Numbered from the stretch's first letter, positions 33,440-45,309 are shown. The stretch: 64,000 nt of DNA from Reticulitermes speratus (GCA_021186555.1 JAJKFL010000011.1:38493995-38557994), one strand, 5' to 3'. The notes: a model not told the origin generated them from the letters alone. Program-made: numbers and translations.

Positions 33440-34140
33440 TAGTCAAGAAATCCCCCACATTTTATGGAACTCGGAGTTCATTACCACATCACAAAAGCTC
33501 GCCACCTGTCCCTATCCTGAGCCAGACCAATCCAGTCCAGTCCTGAAGATCCATTTTCATGTTATCCTCCCATCTACGCCTGGGTCTTCCAAGTGCTTTC
33601 CTTCCCTCAGGTCTCCCCACAAAAATCCTATATGCACCCCTCCCCATACGTGCTACATGCCCCGCCCACATCATTCTTCTTGATTTGATTACCCGAATAA
33701 TATTTATTGATGAGTACAGATCATTAAGTTCCTCTTTATATAGTCTTCTCCACTCCCCGTTACCTCGTCCCTCTTAGACCCAAATATCCCCCTCAGCACC
33801 CTATTCTCGAACACCCTCAGCCTATGTTCCTCTCTCACTGTGACAGGCCAAGTTTCACACCCATACAAAACAACAACAAAATTACAGTTCTGTATATCTT
33901 AATGTTTGTATCTTTGGATAGCAAACTGTAAGACACAAGATCCTGCACCGAATGATAACAAGCATTACGTGACTTCAATCTGCTCTTAATTTCTTCCTGA
34001 ATTGAATTTCGATCTGTTACGGTTGTTCCCAAATATTTGAACTGTTCCACCGTTTCAAGGATTTATTACCTATCTTTATGTTGTGATTTTGTCCTGCATT
34101 CTGATCTCGAGACATGACCATGTACTTAGTTTTCTCATCA
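33440..34140 (-). pseudogene. Non-LTR retrotransposon reverse-transcriptase C-terminal fragment
   Basis: On the minus strand, 34,050 to 33,835 reads EQFKYLGTTVTDRNSIQEEI then KSRLKSRNACYHSVQDLVSY, the conserved region before the C-terminal zinc-knuckle-like tail of insect LINE polymerases. After frameshifts, 33,674 to 33,489 reads MWAGHVARMGRGAYRIFVG then [18 protein letters not shown]. The 5' part (endonuclease and polymerase core with the FADD box) is absent. It is a dead fragment. Confidence 0.85.
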
Positions 34141-34150
34141 TAATAATATA

Positions 34151-34227
34151 CAGGGCATACACAAAAGAATGGTGCGGTTTCAAAAGTGATACTTTTGATA
34201 CCGCACCATTCTTTTGTGTAGGCCCTG
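34151..34227. mobile_element. Minimal Tc1/mariner-like palindrome
   Basis: A 77-base element made only of the two terminal inverted repeats (CAGGGCATACACAAAAGAAT and its complement) around AAAGTGATACTTT, with TA on both sides. Smallest derivative of the family at 36,624. Confidence 0.85.
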
Positions 34228-34379
34228 TATTTATTTCAAACATATTTTCTATAAGTCACTGTATTGTGTAGTGTATCTTTAGAGACGTGGTTTGAACCCC
34301 CGTCATATACAAGGTACGCGGCAATGTGGTGTGAAAATGTTGAATTAGTTCTTTATTTTGTGCTAACAGCGCTTGGGGG

Positions 34380-35200
34380 ATAATGATATATGGAAGATGA
34401 TAGTAAGTCAACTAATGGTGATAATGATATATGGAAGATGACAGTAAGTCAACTAATGGTGATAATGATATATGGAAGATGATAGTAAGTCAACTAATGG
34501 TGATAATGATATATGGAAGATGACAGTAAGTCAACTAATGGTGATAATGTTATATGGAAGATGATAGTAAGTCAACTAATGGTGATAATGATATATGGAA
34601 GATGATAGTAAATCAACTAATGGTGATAATGATATATGGAAGATGATAGTAAGTCAACTAATGGTGATAATGATATATGGAAGTTGACAGTAAGTCAACT
34701 AATGGTGATAATGTTATATGGAAGATGATAGTAAGTCAACTAATGGTGATAATGATATATGGAAGATGATAGTAAATCAACTAATGGTGATAATGTTATA
34801 TGGAAGATGATAGTAAGTCAACTAATGGTGATAATGATATATGGAAAATGATAGTAAGTCAACTAATGGTGATAATGATATATGGAAGATGATAGTAAGT
34901 CAACTAATGGTGATAATGATATATGGAAGATGATAGTAAGTCAACTAATGGTGATAATGTTATATGGAAGATGATAGTAAATCAACTAATGGTGATAATG
35001 ATATATGGAAAGATGTAGAAGTCAACTAATGGTGATAATGTTATATGGAAGATGATAGTAAGTCAACTAATGGTGATAATGATATATGGAAGATGATAGT
35101 AAGTCAACTAATGGTGATAATGATATATGGAAAATGATAGTAAGTCAACTAATGGTGATAATGATATATGGAAGATGATAGTAAGTCAACTAATGGTGAT
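34380..35200. repeat. 41-bp minisatellite
   Basis: About 20 units containing GATATATGGAAGATGATAG and TAAGTCAACTAATGGTGATA. Point variants (GTTATATGG for GATATATGG; GACAG for GATAG) are interspersed. Confidence 0.95.
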
Positions 35201-35399
35201 TTCCCTGTATGTAATACCCTTGTGTAAATCAAACCTTTGTTTCCATGTCTACCGGTTTGCCTTGGTTAGAGTACATGTTGAGACTGTTCTCTGTGAGGTA
35301 CGCGCTGAGAACGACTGAAAATTTTTATAGTTGAGGCAGATTTTGCTCACTGTGAAGTAGCAGCTGAGGCTGAAGAATTAATTGAGCATCGAATATTAA

Positions 35400-35530
35400 G
35401 TACGAGTAAAAACTGTACCAACACATGCACTTTTTTTAAAACATTAATAGTTTTAAAAACAAGCCCTACGTATGTTTCGGCCAGCTAACTGGCCATCATC
35501 AGGGGCAACTAGCGTTCACAGCGTAATCAC
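35400..35530 (-). mobile_element. Element end with hammerhead-like motif
   Basis: On the minus strand at 35,508-35,462: GCCC, CTGATGA, one T, a perfect six-pair stem (GGCCAG / CTGGCC, loop TTAG), GAAA, ACATACGT, A, GGGC. The flanking GCCC/GGGC pair differs in sequence from the copy at 19,003 yet keeps pairing. The outer end reads TGCATGTGTTGG on the minus strand, a hallmark shared with the hairpin elements at 41,188 and 59,640. Confidence 0.55.
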
Positions 35531-35614
35531 GTTCAATAGGTTTATATAAAGATGTGTGGGTGTTGTATAAAAACGTTAAAACAATACAGTTGACGTCGTT
35601 CATCGGAGACACAT

Positions 35615-36402
35615 CAGTGGGCACTGTATATCACTTGTTGTGATCACTGTATATCACTTGTTGTGGGCACTGTATATCACTTGTTGTGGGCACTGTATAT
35701 CACTTGTTGTGGGCACTGTATATCACTTGTTATGGTCAATGTATATCACTTGTTGTGGGCACTGTATATCACTTGTTGTGGGCAATGTATATCACTTGTT
35801 GTGGGCACTGTATATCACTTGTTGTGGGCACTGTATATCACTTGTTGTGGGCACTGTATATCACTTGTTGTGGGCACTGTATATCACTTGTAGTGGGCAC
35901 TGTATATCACTTGTTGTGGGCACTGTATATCACTTGTTGTGGGCACTGTATATCACTGTATATCACTTGTTGTGGTCACTGTATATCACTTGTTGTGGGC
36001 ACTGTATATCACTGTATATCACCTGTTGTGGGCACTGTATATCACTGTATATCACCTGTTGTGGTCACTGTATATCACTTGTGGTCACTGTATATCACTT
36101 GTTGTGGGCACTGTATATCACTGTATATCACCTGTTGTGGGCACTGTATATCACTGTATATCACCTGTTGTGGTCACTGTATATCACTGTATATCACTTG
36201 TGGTCACTGTATATCACTTGTTGTGGGCACTGTATATCACTGTATATCACCTGTTGTGGGCACTGTATATCACTGTATATCACTTGTTGTGGGCACTGTA
36301 TATCACTGTATATCACCTGTTGTGGGCACTGTATATCACTGTATATCACCTGTTGTGGTCATTGTATATCACTGTATATCACTTGTTGTGGTCACTGTAC
36401 TA
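35615..36402. repeat. 23-bp minisatellite with a compound variant
   Basis: Unit CACTGTATATCACTTGTTGTGGG-like, about 33 copies. From 35,940 on, many units carry a duplicated CACTGTATAT, giving a longer 33-base unit. Several overlapping plus-strand frames stay open; I do not treat them as genes. Confidence 0.95.
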
Positions 36403-36623
36403 TAAAACACTGACTTGGTTTAAAGCACTGCTGTGTTGCGTGTTTCGGTGAAGCACGTACTTTCTTTATCCATGCGACTAAAGTCTTGTTCTTGTATGCG
36501 ATGGTGTGGGTGCGTTATATTGGCTTTGGCATGGCGTTGTACCGTCTGTGCTGGTGGTTGCTGCTGTAGTAGCGTGTAGGGTGCAAGACGTCTGGTTGTC
36601 TACTTTATTAAGTATATTAATTA

Positions 36624-37210
36624 CAGGGCATACACAAAAGAATGGTGCGGTTTTAAAGGTGAATAAAACATTTATGTCTCACATTACACGGGCACAAAAT
36701 ACACCGTCAGCGGCGGCAACTGTCCACGTTTCTCATGCGCTACCAGCAGTTTGTTTCTAATGCTTACAGCGTGGCCGCGGGGCCAGTTTCAAACATGGCG
36801 TAGCAACAGGAGAAGGCTTTCTGTGTGCTGCTGCAAATAAAGACAAGAACCTTCTCCCTTGGCCACCCCGTTCTCCAGATCTTACACCGTGCGATTTCTT
36901 TCTTTGGGGGTTCGTTAAAGACAGCGTTTATGTACCACCATTGCCGACGTCCATCCATGAAATTCGTGATCGGATAACGCATGCACTGCAGGCCATTACA
37001 GCGGACATGCTACACCGGGTCTGGGATGAGTTTGATTACCGTGTGGATGTGTGTCGTGTGACCCAGGGTGCACACATTGAAGGATTGTAATTACCAAATG
37101 AGAAACTTGGACAGTTGCCGCCGCTGACGGTGTATGTTGTGCCCGTGTAAGTTGAGAAATATATTTTTTATTCACTTTTGAAACCGCACCATTCTTTTGT
37201 GTATGCCCTG
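36624..37210 (+). mobile_element. Tc1/mariner-like element with transposase remnant
   Basis: 587 bases with about 40-base terminal inverted repeats (CAGGGCATACACAAAAGAAT) and TA flanks. The transposase start reads M-A-stop-QQEKAFCVL near 36,796; after a deletion the frame reads WPPRSPDLTPCDFFLWGF to VTQGAHIEGL, stop at 37,088-37,090. The PRSPDLxPxDFFLWG stretch is the third catalytic block of Tc1/mariner-type transposases in insects (established). The DNA-binding half and first catalytic Asp are gone. This is the parent form of the shorter copies at 2794, 16,030, 34,151, 59,920 and 60,000. Confidence 0.9.
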
Positions 37211-37214
37211 TATA

Positions 37215-38510
37215 AATTTAAAGAGCCAGTAAATAAAAGGATGGCGAACCTCTATTCAATCTTTTTGTACCCTGCTCAAGCGCTACACAAATAGTTTTTG
37301 CTTTTGACTGCTTTCAATACACATAGGAACAGTACTGGATACAAGTCATAAAAACGGAAATTCTCTAGTTACAACGGTTTCCAAGGAAACAGCCTCTTGA
37401 TTCAGATATCTCTTTGGTTCGAAGGCGAAAAACAGATGTACAGATGACGGCGTGTTCATACAAAAAGACGCCATTTACATGTGTTTTTTTTTTTGTTGAC
37501 AAGAGACAGTACGTCTTTTCGTACGTGGGCTTACGTGCTTCTGTCGTCGTACACACGTCAGCAGCCTCGCTGTTGTCAGCACGATCTCATGACAGTGTTT
37601 AACTTGGATAACTGTTATAGGACCTTTCGGAGGTTAAACCACCTGGGATAAGTCAGCCACAACTTGAAGCAGACGATTCATCTCTTTTTGTCTATTTATT
37701 TATGGGCTGATAAATTCGTATTGGATCTGGACTAAGTTTTGGACGAACACGGAGCTGAGGTTTGGTTTCCGGAAACAGCAGGTGATTTTCTTATCTCCAA
37801 ATACATGCACTGGGGCACATCCGGTTTCCTATCCAATGGCTACCGGGTGTAAAGTGCACGGGATATGAAGGTCAACGCTCAGTTCCATGCAGTGCTTAAG
37901 TTAGGAATGCGTGGAACTATACCTCCACTCCTATACACCTACTGGCATTGCGGTTTAGAAACTTTATGTTTTTGGTTTACCGCATGACGCTGTAAGCTCA
38001 GAAATTACGCACTGTACAGGCTGTATGTAGTATAGGGCCTGTGTTGACTGTTTTGTCATAAATATGGACGGAGCATCATCTTTCGAAAATTTCCTTCCCA
38101 TAAATTCCAGAAGCTACAACAATAAAAATTTGAAGTTTTAGTGACCTCTTAATGCTCAGATTCAAAGGCTTCAGAACATTTGACGGTACCGCTGAGAACG
38201 ACGTAAAAGGCCCGCCTTGCTGTTTTAACATAGGATCAGGACAACCTCCGTATCTTTATAAATATTTGCAAACTCAGATCGCACGATGTTACAACTTGCA
38301 GTTCCTACACGCCTCACGCCTCGACAGATATTCTGTACACTGGCCTTGGCCTGGGACTCGGACGGAATCGCACCGTCGACCTGACAACACAGAACTGTGT
38401 TCTTACTGGTACAAAACTTGGTCTGTCGCTTGAAGGGAAGATACTTTGGGTCTAACAAGACAAACTGACAGAACGATGGAGAAATTACGTAATGTGGAAT
38501 TTAATAAATT
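37215..38510. other. Unassigned stretch
   Basis: No gene, array or element that I can support. The short frames on both strands (for example 38,152-38,433) have no recognisable domain. Confidence 0.3.
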
Positions 38511-38512
38511 GT

Positions 38513-39170
38513 ACCGAGATATCACGCTGACATGAGGTTGTTTTTACTAAGATATCACGCTGATATGAGACTGTGTTTGTACCGAGATATCACGTTGACA
38601 TGAGGCTGTGTTTGTACGTAGATATCACGCTGACACGAGGCTGTTTTTACTGAAATATCACTCTGATATGAGACTGTGTTTGTACCTAGATATCACACTG
38701 ACATGGGGCTGTGTTTGTACCTAGATATCACGCTGACACGAGGCTGTTTTTACTGAGATATCACGCTCATATGAGACTGTGTTTGTACCGATATATCACG
38801 CTGATATGAGGCTGTTTGTACAGAGATATCACGCTGACACGAGGCTATCTTTACTGAGATATCACGCTGATATGAGACTGTGTTTGTACGATATATCACG
38901 CTGACATGAGGCTGTGTTTGTACCTAGATATCACGCTGACACGAGGCTGTTTTTACTGAGATATCACGCTCATATGAGACTGTGTTTGTACCGAGATATC
39001 ACGCTGACATGAGGCTGTGTTTGTACCGAGTTATCACGTTGATACGAGGCTGTTCTTACTGAGATATCACGCTGACTTGAGGCTGTTTGTACTGAGATAT
39101 CACGCTGACATGGGGCTGTTTGTACCGAGATATCACGCTGACATGAGGCTGTGTTTATACCGAGATGTCA
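38513..39170. repeat. ~36-bp minisatellite
   Basis: About 18 imperfect units containing GAGATATCACGCTGACATGA then GGCTGTGTTTGTACC. Two sub-types alternate (GGCTGTTTTTACT and GACTGTGTTTGTACC), suggesting a two-unit higher-order repeat. Confidence 0.9.
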
Positions 39171-39255
39171 AGGGGCCATTCTCTCCAAGCGAATTGGCAA
39201 CCTGCTCCTTCATCACCTCGGCGTGCAGAATGTCAGTACAGGATACTCGTATTTA

Positions 39256-40926
39256 GCCCTTTATGTGGTTACTATATGTACCGCCATGTTTAACGTTCAC
39301 AAATTCTACGTTCTGCCCACGCAGTGTATTTATATGTTTTTTGTGGATCTCAGAACAAACAGCGATTATTTCACTGTACAACATTAACTGACTGGTTTGT
39401 ATAACTGAGACGGAGTGTGTTTACTGCGCGGTACGGACTGTATTTATGTGTTTTGTGTGGATCTCAGAACAAACAGCGGTTATTTCACTGTACAACATTA
39501 ACTGACTGGTTTGTATAACTGAGACGGAGTGTGTTTACTGCGCGGTACGGACTGTATTTATGTGTTTTGTGTGGATCTCAGAACAAACAGCGATTATTTC
39601 ACTGTACAGCATTAACTGACTGGTTTGTATAACTGAGACGGAGTGTGTTTACTGCGCGGTACGGACTGTATTTATGTGTTTTGTGTGGATCTCAGAACAA
39701 ACAGCGATTATTTTACTGTACAGCACTAACTGACTGGTTTGTATAACTGAGACGGAGTGTGTTTACTGCGCGGTACGGACTGTATTTATGTGTTTTGTGT
39801 GGATCTCAGAACAAACAGCGATTATTTTACTGTACAGCACTAACTGACTGGTTTGTATAACTGAGACGGAGTGTGTTTACTGCGCGGTACGGACTGTATT
39901 TATGTGTTTTGTGTGGATCTCAGAACAAACAGCGATTATTTCACTGTACAGCACTAACTGACTGGTTTGTATAACTGAGACGGAGTGTGTTTACTGCGCG
40001 GTACGGACTGTATTTATGTGTTTTGTGTGGATCTCAGAACAAACAGCGATTATTTCACTGTACAGCACTAACTGACTGGTTTGTATAACTGAGACGGAGT
40101 GTGTTTACTGCGCGGTACGGACTGTATTTATGTGTTTTGTGTGGATCTCAGAACAAACAGCGATTATTTTACTGTACAGCACTAACTGACTGGTTTGTAT
40201 AACTGAGACGGAGTGTGTTTACTGCGCGGTACGGACTGTATTTATGTGTTTTGTGTGGATCTCAGAACAAACAGCGATTATTTTACTGTACAGCACTAAC
40301 TGACTGGTTTGTATAACTGAGACGGAGTGTGTTTACTGCGCGGTACGGACTGTATTTATGTGTTTTGTGTGGATCTCAGAACAAACAGCGATTATTTCAC
40401 TGTACAACATTAACTGACTGGTTTGTGTAACTGAGACGGAGTGTGTTTACTGCGCGGTAAGGACTGTATTTATGTGTTTTTGTGTGATCTCAGAACAAAC
40501 AGCGATTATTTCACTGTACAACATTAACTGACTGGTTTGTGTAACTGAGACGGAGTGTGTTTACTGCGCGGTACGGACTGTATTTATGTGTTTTGTGTGG
40601 ATCTCAGAACAAACAGCGATTATTTCACTGTACAACATTAACTGACTGGTTTGTGTAACTGAGACGGAGTGTGTTTACTGCGCGGTACGGACTGTATTTA
40701 TGTGTTTTGTGTGGATCTCAGAACAAACAGCGATTATTTCACTGTACAACATTAACTGACTGGTTTGTATAACTGAGACGTAGTGTGTTTACTGCGCGGT
40801 ACGGACTGTATTTATGTGTTTTGTGTGGATCTCAGAACAAACAGCGATTATTTCACTGTACAACATTAACTGACTGGTTTGTATAACTGAGACGGAGTGT
40901 GTTTACTGCGCGGTACGGACTGAGTC
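39256..40926 (+). repeat. 114-bp satellite, block 1, with leader
   Basis: About 14 units of 114 bases (unit starts GGACTGTATTTATGTG and contains GATCTCAGAACAAACAGCGA and ACTGCGCGGTAC). A leader of about 80 bases (GGTTACTATATGTACCGCC ... TTCTACGTTCTGCC) precedes the first unit and is shared with blocks 2 and 3. Confidence 0.95.
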
Positions 40927-41187
40927 TTTATATATAAGTCATTTCATTTTTGTCTTTAAAGGTGTGTGTATGTACGTATGTATGTTGGTCAGTATACGAC
41001 CGTCAAACTCATTAAGCTTTCTGTGGTTTCCCTCGATCCTACAGCAAATGCCCTGTTTGTGTCCAACTTCCACTTTGCATTGCTTGCTTCTCAGCACTGT
41101 CACTACTGACTGAGCTATCTGGCTCAATAACCTACAGTCACTGAATTTCACGTTGTATTCACCGTGCATCATTATATAACTGATTAT

Positions 41188-41353
41188 CATTCACCAACAA
41201 ATGCACAAAGATAATTTTCACTAATTAATTTATTAAAGGATTTCCCCTATACGTATTTCGGCAATATAAATTGCCGAAATACGTATAGGGGAAATCCTTT
41301 AATAAAGTAATTAGTGAAAATTATCTTTGTGCATTTGTTGGTGAATGATAATC
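41188..41353. mobile_element. Near-perfect hairpin element
   Basis: Two arms of about 80 bases are almost exact complements around a four-base centre near 41,271. Outer ends are CTGATTATCATTCACCAAC and its complement. The inner end reads GCCGAAATACGTATAGGGG, the right part of the hammerhead-like motif without its CTGANGA half. Confidence 0.75.
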
Positions 41354-41364
41354 AGCTACAGTTA

Positions 41365-41640
41365 CTGCTTCATTCGTCAGCCAGTGTAGCGACAAGACTA
41401 CTGATTGGGCGGTCCGGGTTTCGATTTTAGGCAGAGGAAATCTCCTTTTCCCTTCTCCACAAAGCCCAGACCTCTTCTGGGTTTCTCGTCTCATATTCAA
41501 TGGGCACCGGGGTATTTTCTTGTGGGTAAAACGGCCGAGGCGTGAAGATGACCATTTTTCTCCATATGGTGCCGAAGAATGAGTGGAGTTATACACCTTC
41601 TTTCCCATATGCCTTCATGTTATGAAGAGGAATACATTTC
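41365..41640 (+). repeat. SINE-4 family copy
   Basis: tRNA-like head with B-box-like GTCCGGGTTTCGATTTTAGG at about 41,413, then the family body (GAAATCTCC..., CAATGGGCACCGGGG, GGTAAAACGGCCGAGGCGTG), which matches 57,870-58,130 reversed. Confidence 0.6.
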
Positions 41641-41779
41641 ATGTACCGTTACTCATACACGTAACATAAAGTCCACTAAGTTGTTAGGCTGTTGATATAC
41701 ACGTATAAGGGAAACCGAAGCATAAGCACTGACGGGGAGAGTGGGGAAGCGTTTAAAGTATGCTTTTAAACAGTAGCCT

Positions 41780-42050
41780 GGGTAGCTAAGTTGACATAGT
41801 GACTAACATACGGGCTGGACGAAGCAGGATTTTTTCGATTCCGAATCTCAGAGCTTTTCTCTTTTCCAAATCACCCAGAAGGGCTCTGGGAGCTCACGCA
41901 CCCTCCTATTTAATGCGTACCGGGTGCCATTTCTTGGGGGGTAAAGTGGCGGTGCGTTAACCTGTTTCTGTGTGCTCGTTCCATGCTGTAAGGTCAAAGC
42001 GGCCGCAATTTGTTGCTAAGCAACATATCATTTCCTGTGACACGCAGGTT
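41780..42050 (+). repeat. SINE-4-like copy, diverged
   Basis: tRNA-like head (GGTAGCTAAGTTGACATAGTG, then TTCGATTCCGAATC at about 41,836), followed by the body blocks AATGCGTACCGGGTGCC and GGGGTAAAGTGGCGG. Confidence 0.5.
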
Positions 42051-42247
42051 CGGCGCGGTCTAATGATGTTTTGTTTCCGTTGTGTGAGGGTGTGGTCCTC
42101 TAATGTCTACTTTATCCTCATTATCTATACGCATGACACGCACTGCCTATACTCAGGTCACGGAAAGGTTTCTGTTGAGGCTCCCCACTCGCTGTCCATT
42201 GTTGTGTCTACCATCACTAATGAAGCTTAAAAGTGCAGATAAAGTGT

Positions 42248-42645
42248 ATTATTACCACAACTTGAGGTCATGATTATTACCACAACTTGAGGTCATGATT
42301 ATTACCACAACTTGAGGTCATGATTATTACCACAACTTGAGGTCATGATTATTACCACAACTTGAGGTCATGATTATTACCACAACTTGAGGTCATGATT
42401 ATTACCACAACTTGAGGTCATGATTATTACCACAACTTGAGGTCATGATTATTACCACAACTTGAGGTCATGATTATTACCACAACTTGAGGTCATGATT
42501 ATTACCACAACTTGAGGTCATGATTATTACCACAACTTGAGGTCATGATTATTACCACAACTTGAGGTCATGATTATTACCATAACTTGAGGTCATGATT
42601 ATTACCACAACTTGAGGTCATGATTATTACCATAACTTGAGGTCA
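42248..42645. repeat. 25-bp minisatellite, almost perfect
   Basis: Sixteen units of ATTATTACCACAACTTGAGG + TCATG. Only two units near the right end differ, each by one base (CATAACTTG), so the array must be very young or strongly homogenised. Confidence 0.97.
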
Positions 42646-42794
42646 AATGGGCGTCTTAATGGGTGGGGAAATTTTGTTCAGCTTCGCACGTTGCCCACTT
42701 TACTTCCGGGGAAATTTGTCGCTATACAAACAGGACAGGGCTCCACGCTTGCTGTCGGCCTGGTGGAGAATTTATGTATTGCAGCAATAGAAAC

Positions 42795-43066
42795 CGCACT
42801 GCGCTACAAGCCGGAAGGTCGCGGGTTCGATTCCCGATGGTGTCATTGGAATTTTTCATTGACATAATCCTTCCGGTCGCACTATGGCCCTGGGGTCGAC
42901 TCAGCCTCTAACACAAATGAGTACCAGGAATATTTCCTGGGGGGTAAAGGCGGCCGGTACGTAGGGCTGACAACCTTACCAACTTCATGTGCCGATTGTC
43001 TATAAATCTGGGAGCCTCAACCTCCTGGAACACTAAGGGTCTGTCCAGGCCTGTAATGAGATTGCT
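42795..43066 (+). repeat. SINE-3 copy with long hexamer tail
   Basis: B box GGTTCGATTCCCG at about 42,824; body CACTATGGCCCTGGGGTCGA, GAGTACCAGGAATATTTCC, CTGGGAGCCTCAA. The A-box end is replaced by other sequence. The 3' end CTGTAATGAGATTGCTGT runs directly into the hexamer array. Confidence 0.8.
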
Positions 43067-43606
43067 GTACCTTTACCTTTACCTTTATCTTTACCTATAC
43101 CTTTACCTTTACCTTTACCTTTACCTATACTTTTACCTTTACCTTTACCTATACCTTTACCTTTACCTTTACCTTTACCTTTACCTATACCTTTACCTTT
43201 ACCTTTACCTTTACCTTTGCCTTTGCCTTTGCCTTTGCCTTTACCTTTACCTTTACTTTTACCTTTACCTTTACCTTTACCTTTACCTATACCTTTACCT
43301 TTACCTTTACCTTTACCTTTACCTATACCTATACCTTTACCTTTACCTTTACCTTTACCTTTACCTTTACCTATACCTTTACCTTTACCTTTACCTTTAC
43401 CTATACCTTTACCTTTACCTTTACCTTTGCCTTTGCCTTTGCCTTTGCCTTTACCTTTACCTTTACCTTTACCTTTACCTTTACCTTTACCTATACCTTT
43501 ACCTTTACCTTTACCTTTACCTTTACCTTTACCTTTACCTTTACCTTTACCTTTATCTTTACCTTTACCTTTACCTTTACCTTTACCTTTACCTTTACCT
43601 TTACCT
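43067..43606. repeat. (CCTTTA)n hexamer array
   Basis: About 90 units with CCTATA and GCCTTT variants clustered. It grows out of the 3' end of SINE-3. It is not the insect telomere repeat (CCTAA). Confidence 0.95.
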
Positions 43607-43609
43607 TAC

Positions 43610-43760
43610 GAACGTCGCGGTCTAGTGGCTACCACTAATTCTTTAAATCCTGGAGGTCCGGGTTTAAATCTCGGGCCGCAGGCAGGTATCAAGAGAAATT
43701 TTGTGGTTTTGTTCACCCCTAGCTCGAAAATGGTGGCCATTGCTTTAAATAAGCCGTCGT
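43610..43760 (+). repeat. tRNA-like SINE head
   Basis: TCGCGGTCTAGTGGCTACC (A-box-like) and GGTCCGGGTTTAAATCTCGG (B-box-like) at normal tRNA spacing, followed by a non-tRNA body. The acceptor stem cannot be closed, so I do not call a tRNA gene. Confidence 0.5.
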
Positions 43761-44465
43761 CGTTCCTTCAACATTCCTTGTAATTTATCGTTCGTATTCA
43801 TCCCTCGTTCCAACATCCAACGTCACAATTCTAGCGGGGGGCGTCGTCAATATATAAAGTTCTAACGTTCTGACTGGGACAATGTGTTTTGTTAGTTGGG
43901 TAGGCGAACCAACATTTTGTTGGAACCTGATGCAACCATTAACCTGAAGATGGTGGCAGTACGTAACTCCGAAACTTTGGTGACTTGTACAAAACTACAA
44001 GACGTCACATCCTAGAAGAATGTAGTATAAACACCGAATAAATTGCAAATCTACAATATCAAAATAATTTTTCTTCTCCCGCATTCCTTCCCTTTCAAGT
44101 TCTTTGTATTACTTACATCCCCTTTGTCTTCGTATAGCCCTTCTCACCCCTATTTCACTCATCCCTCTGCATACCCAGTACAAAGCGCCCAATATAGCTG
44201 ACATGACACTGGCGCCTTTAACATTTGAAGACGCATCTGTTCTGTGATCGCTCTTTTACTCAAGTCACATAGTATTTTTACTGTAATTTAGCCACTTTGT
44301 CGATGCCTATATCCTGCCTCAAAAGGGTCAATCCTTTGGTACGTTTCTGCTTGTCTCTGCTTTACTGTTATCCTAACTAATGCTTTCTTTTTTTTTTAAC
44401 AATTCTGAGATTGTCACTTCGATGCAGAAAGTGTCCGTCCGCTGCATTGCACATTTCTCCAGCTC
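43761..44465. other. Unassigned stretch with a degenerate hammerhead-like motif
   Basis: No gene seen. At 43,928-43,975 the order CTGAAGA ... TCC GAAAC recurs, but stem II is no longer complementary. Confidence 0.35.
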
Positions 44466-44469
44466 TCGG

Positions 44470-44822
44470 CGCACAACCAAGTGCGGTCGGTGCACAACCA
44501 AAAACTCCATGCAGAAGTCTGTTTAAGAAATTATATATATTACCAATTCCATGTCAATATATATTTTCATTAATGAACTTTAGTTTAAACAATCAAGAAC
44601 AATTACAAACAAATCCATCTATACACAGTACAGACACAGCAATAAGCACCACCTACACAGACCAAATGCCAACCTGTCTTGTTTTCAAAAAAGTACAGTC
44701 TATGCCAGTATCACAATTTTCAACAGACTCCCTCTCAGTCTCATAAGTCTTAAGAATGAAAACACAAAATTTAAAGTAGCATTAAGAAAATACATAAATA
44801 CACACAGCTTTTACTGAGTAGA
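44470..44822 (+). pseudogene. LINE reverse-transcriptase C-terminal fragment
   Basis: Reads SLFKKLYILPIPCQYIFSLM then NNQEQLQTNPSIHST. After a one-base frame change come NKHHLHRPNANLSCF, later SLISLKNENTKFKVAL and YINTHSFY followed by TGA at 44,816. This is the characteristic C-terminus of an insect non-LTR retrotransposon polymerase (recognised by pattern). Two or three frame changes make it a dead fragment. Confidence 0.75.
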
Positions 44823-44875
44823 TGGATTTGTTGTGTATAAAGATGGTTCGTAGTGAGGTGTGTAACATGTTTATA

Positions 44876-44992
44876 GTGTTTTAGTATATAGTGTTTAGTG
44901 TATAGTGTTTAGTGTATAGTGTTTAGTGTATAGTGTTTAGTGTGTAGTGTTTAGTGTATAGTGTTTAGTGTATAGTGTTTAGTGTATAGTGT
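44876..44992. repeat. 15-bp minisatellite
   Basis: Eight units of TAGTGTTTAGTGTAT just after the LINE fragment, probably grown from its 3' untranslated tail. Confidence 0.9.
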
Positions 44993-45309
44993 TCAAATGT
45001 AAAATTGCGTAGTGTGTATAGCTGTATATTTGTATATTATGTATATCACCGGTTTGGTGTAGACAAAAATATGGATAAATTTACCGTTCTTTGTGTCCGT
45101 GTGTAACGTGACTGATTTAGACCGAGAGTGCCTGAGAACAACGTAACTGTCTTGAGCCAAAAGCTAAATATATGACGCCTGTTCCCACAGAAGGATAGAA
45201 ATGACGGGAAGTTCAGGAAAAAGACGTAAGCAGCTACTGGATGACCTTAAGGAAAACAGAATATACTGGAAATTGAAAGAGGCCGCACTAGATCGCACAC
45301 TGTGGAGAA

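Noticed and set aside
35640-36451. Long plus-strand frames made of YHLLWALYITCCGHCISLVV repeats
   Set aside because: They are several phases of the 23-base minisatellite, with no start context, domain or flanking gene structure.
39256-40926. Hammerhead ribozyme inside the 114-bp satellite
   Set aside because: I looked for CTGANGA followed by a stem and GAAA in the unit on both strands and did not find it.
43067-43606. Interstitial telomeric repeat
   Set aside because: The unit is CCTTTA, not the insect CCTAA, and it starts exactly at a SINE 3' end.
42987-43783. LYLYLY and PLPLPL repeat proteins
   Set aside because: Direct translation of the CCTTTA hexamer array at the tail of a SINE.
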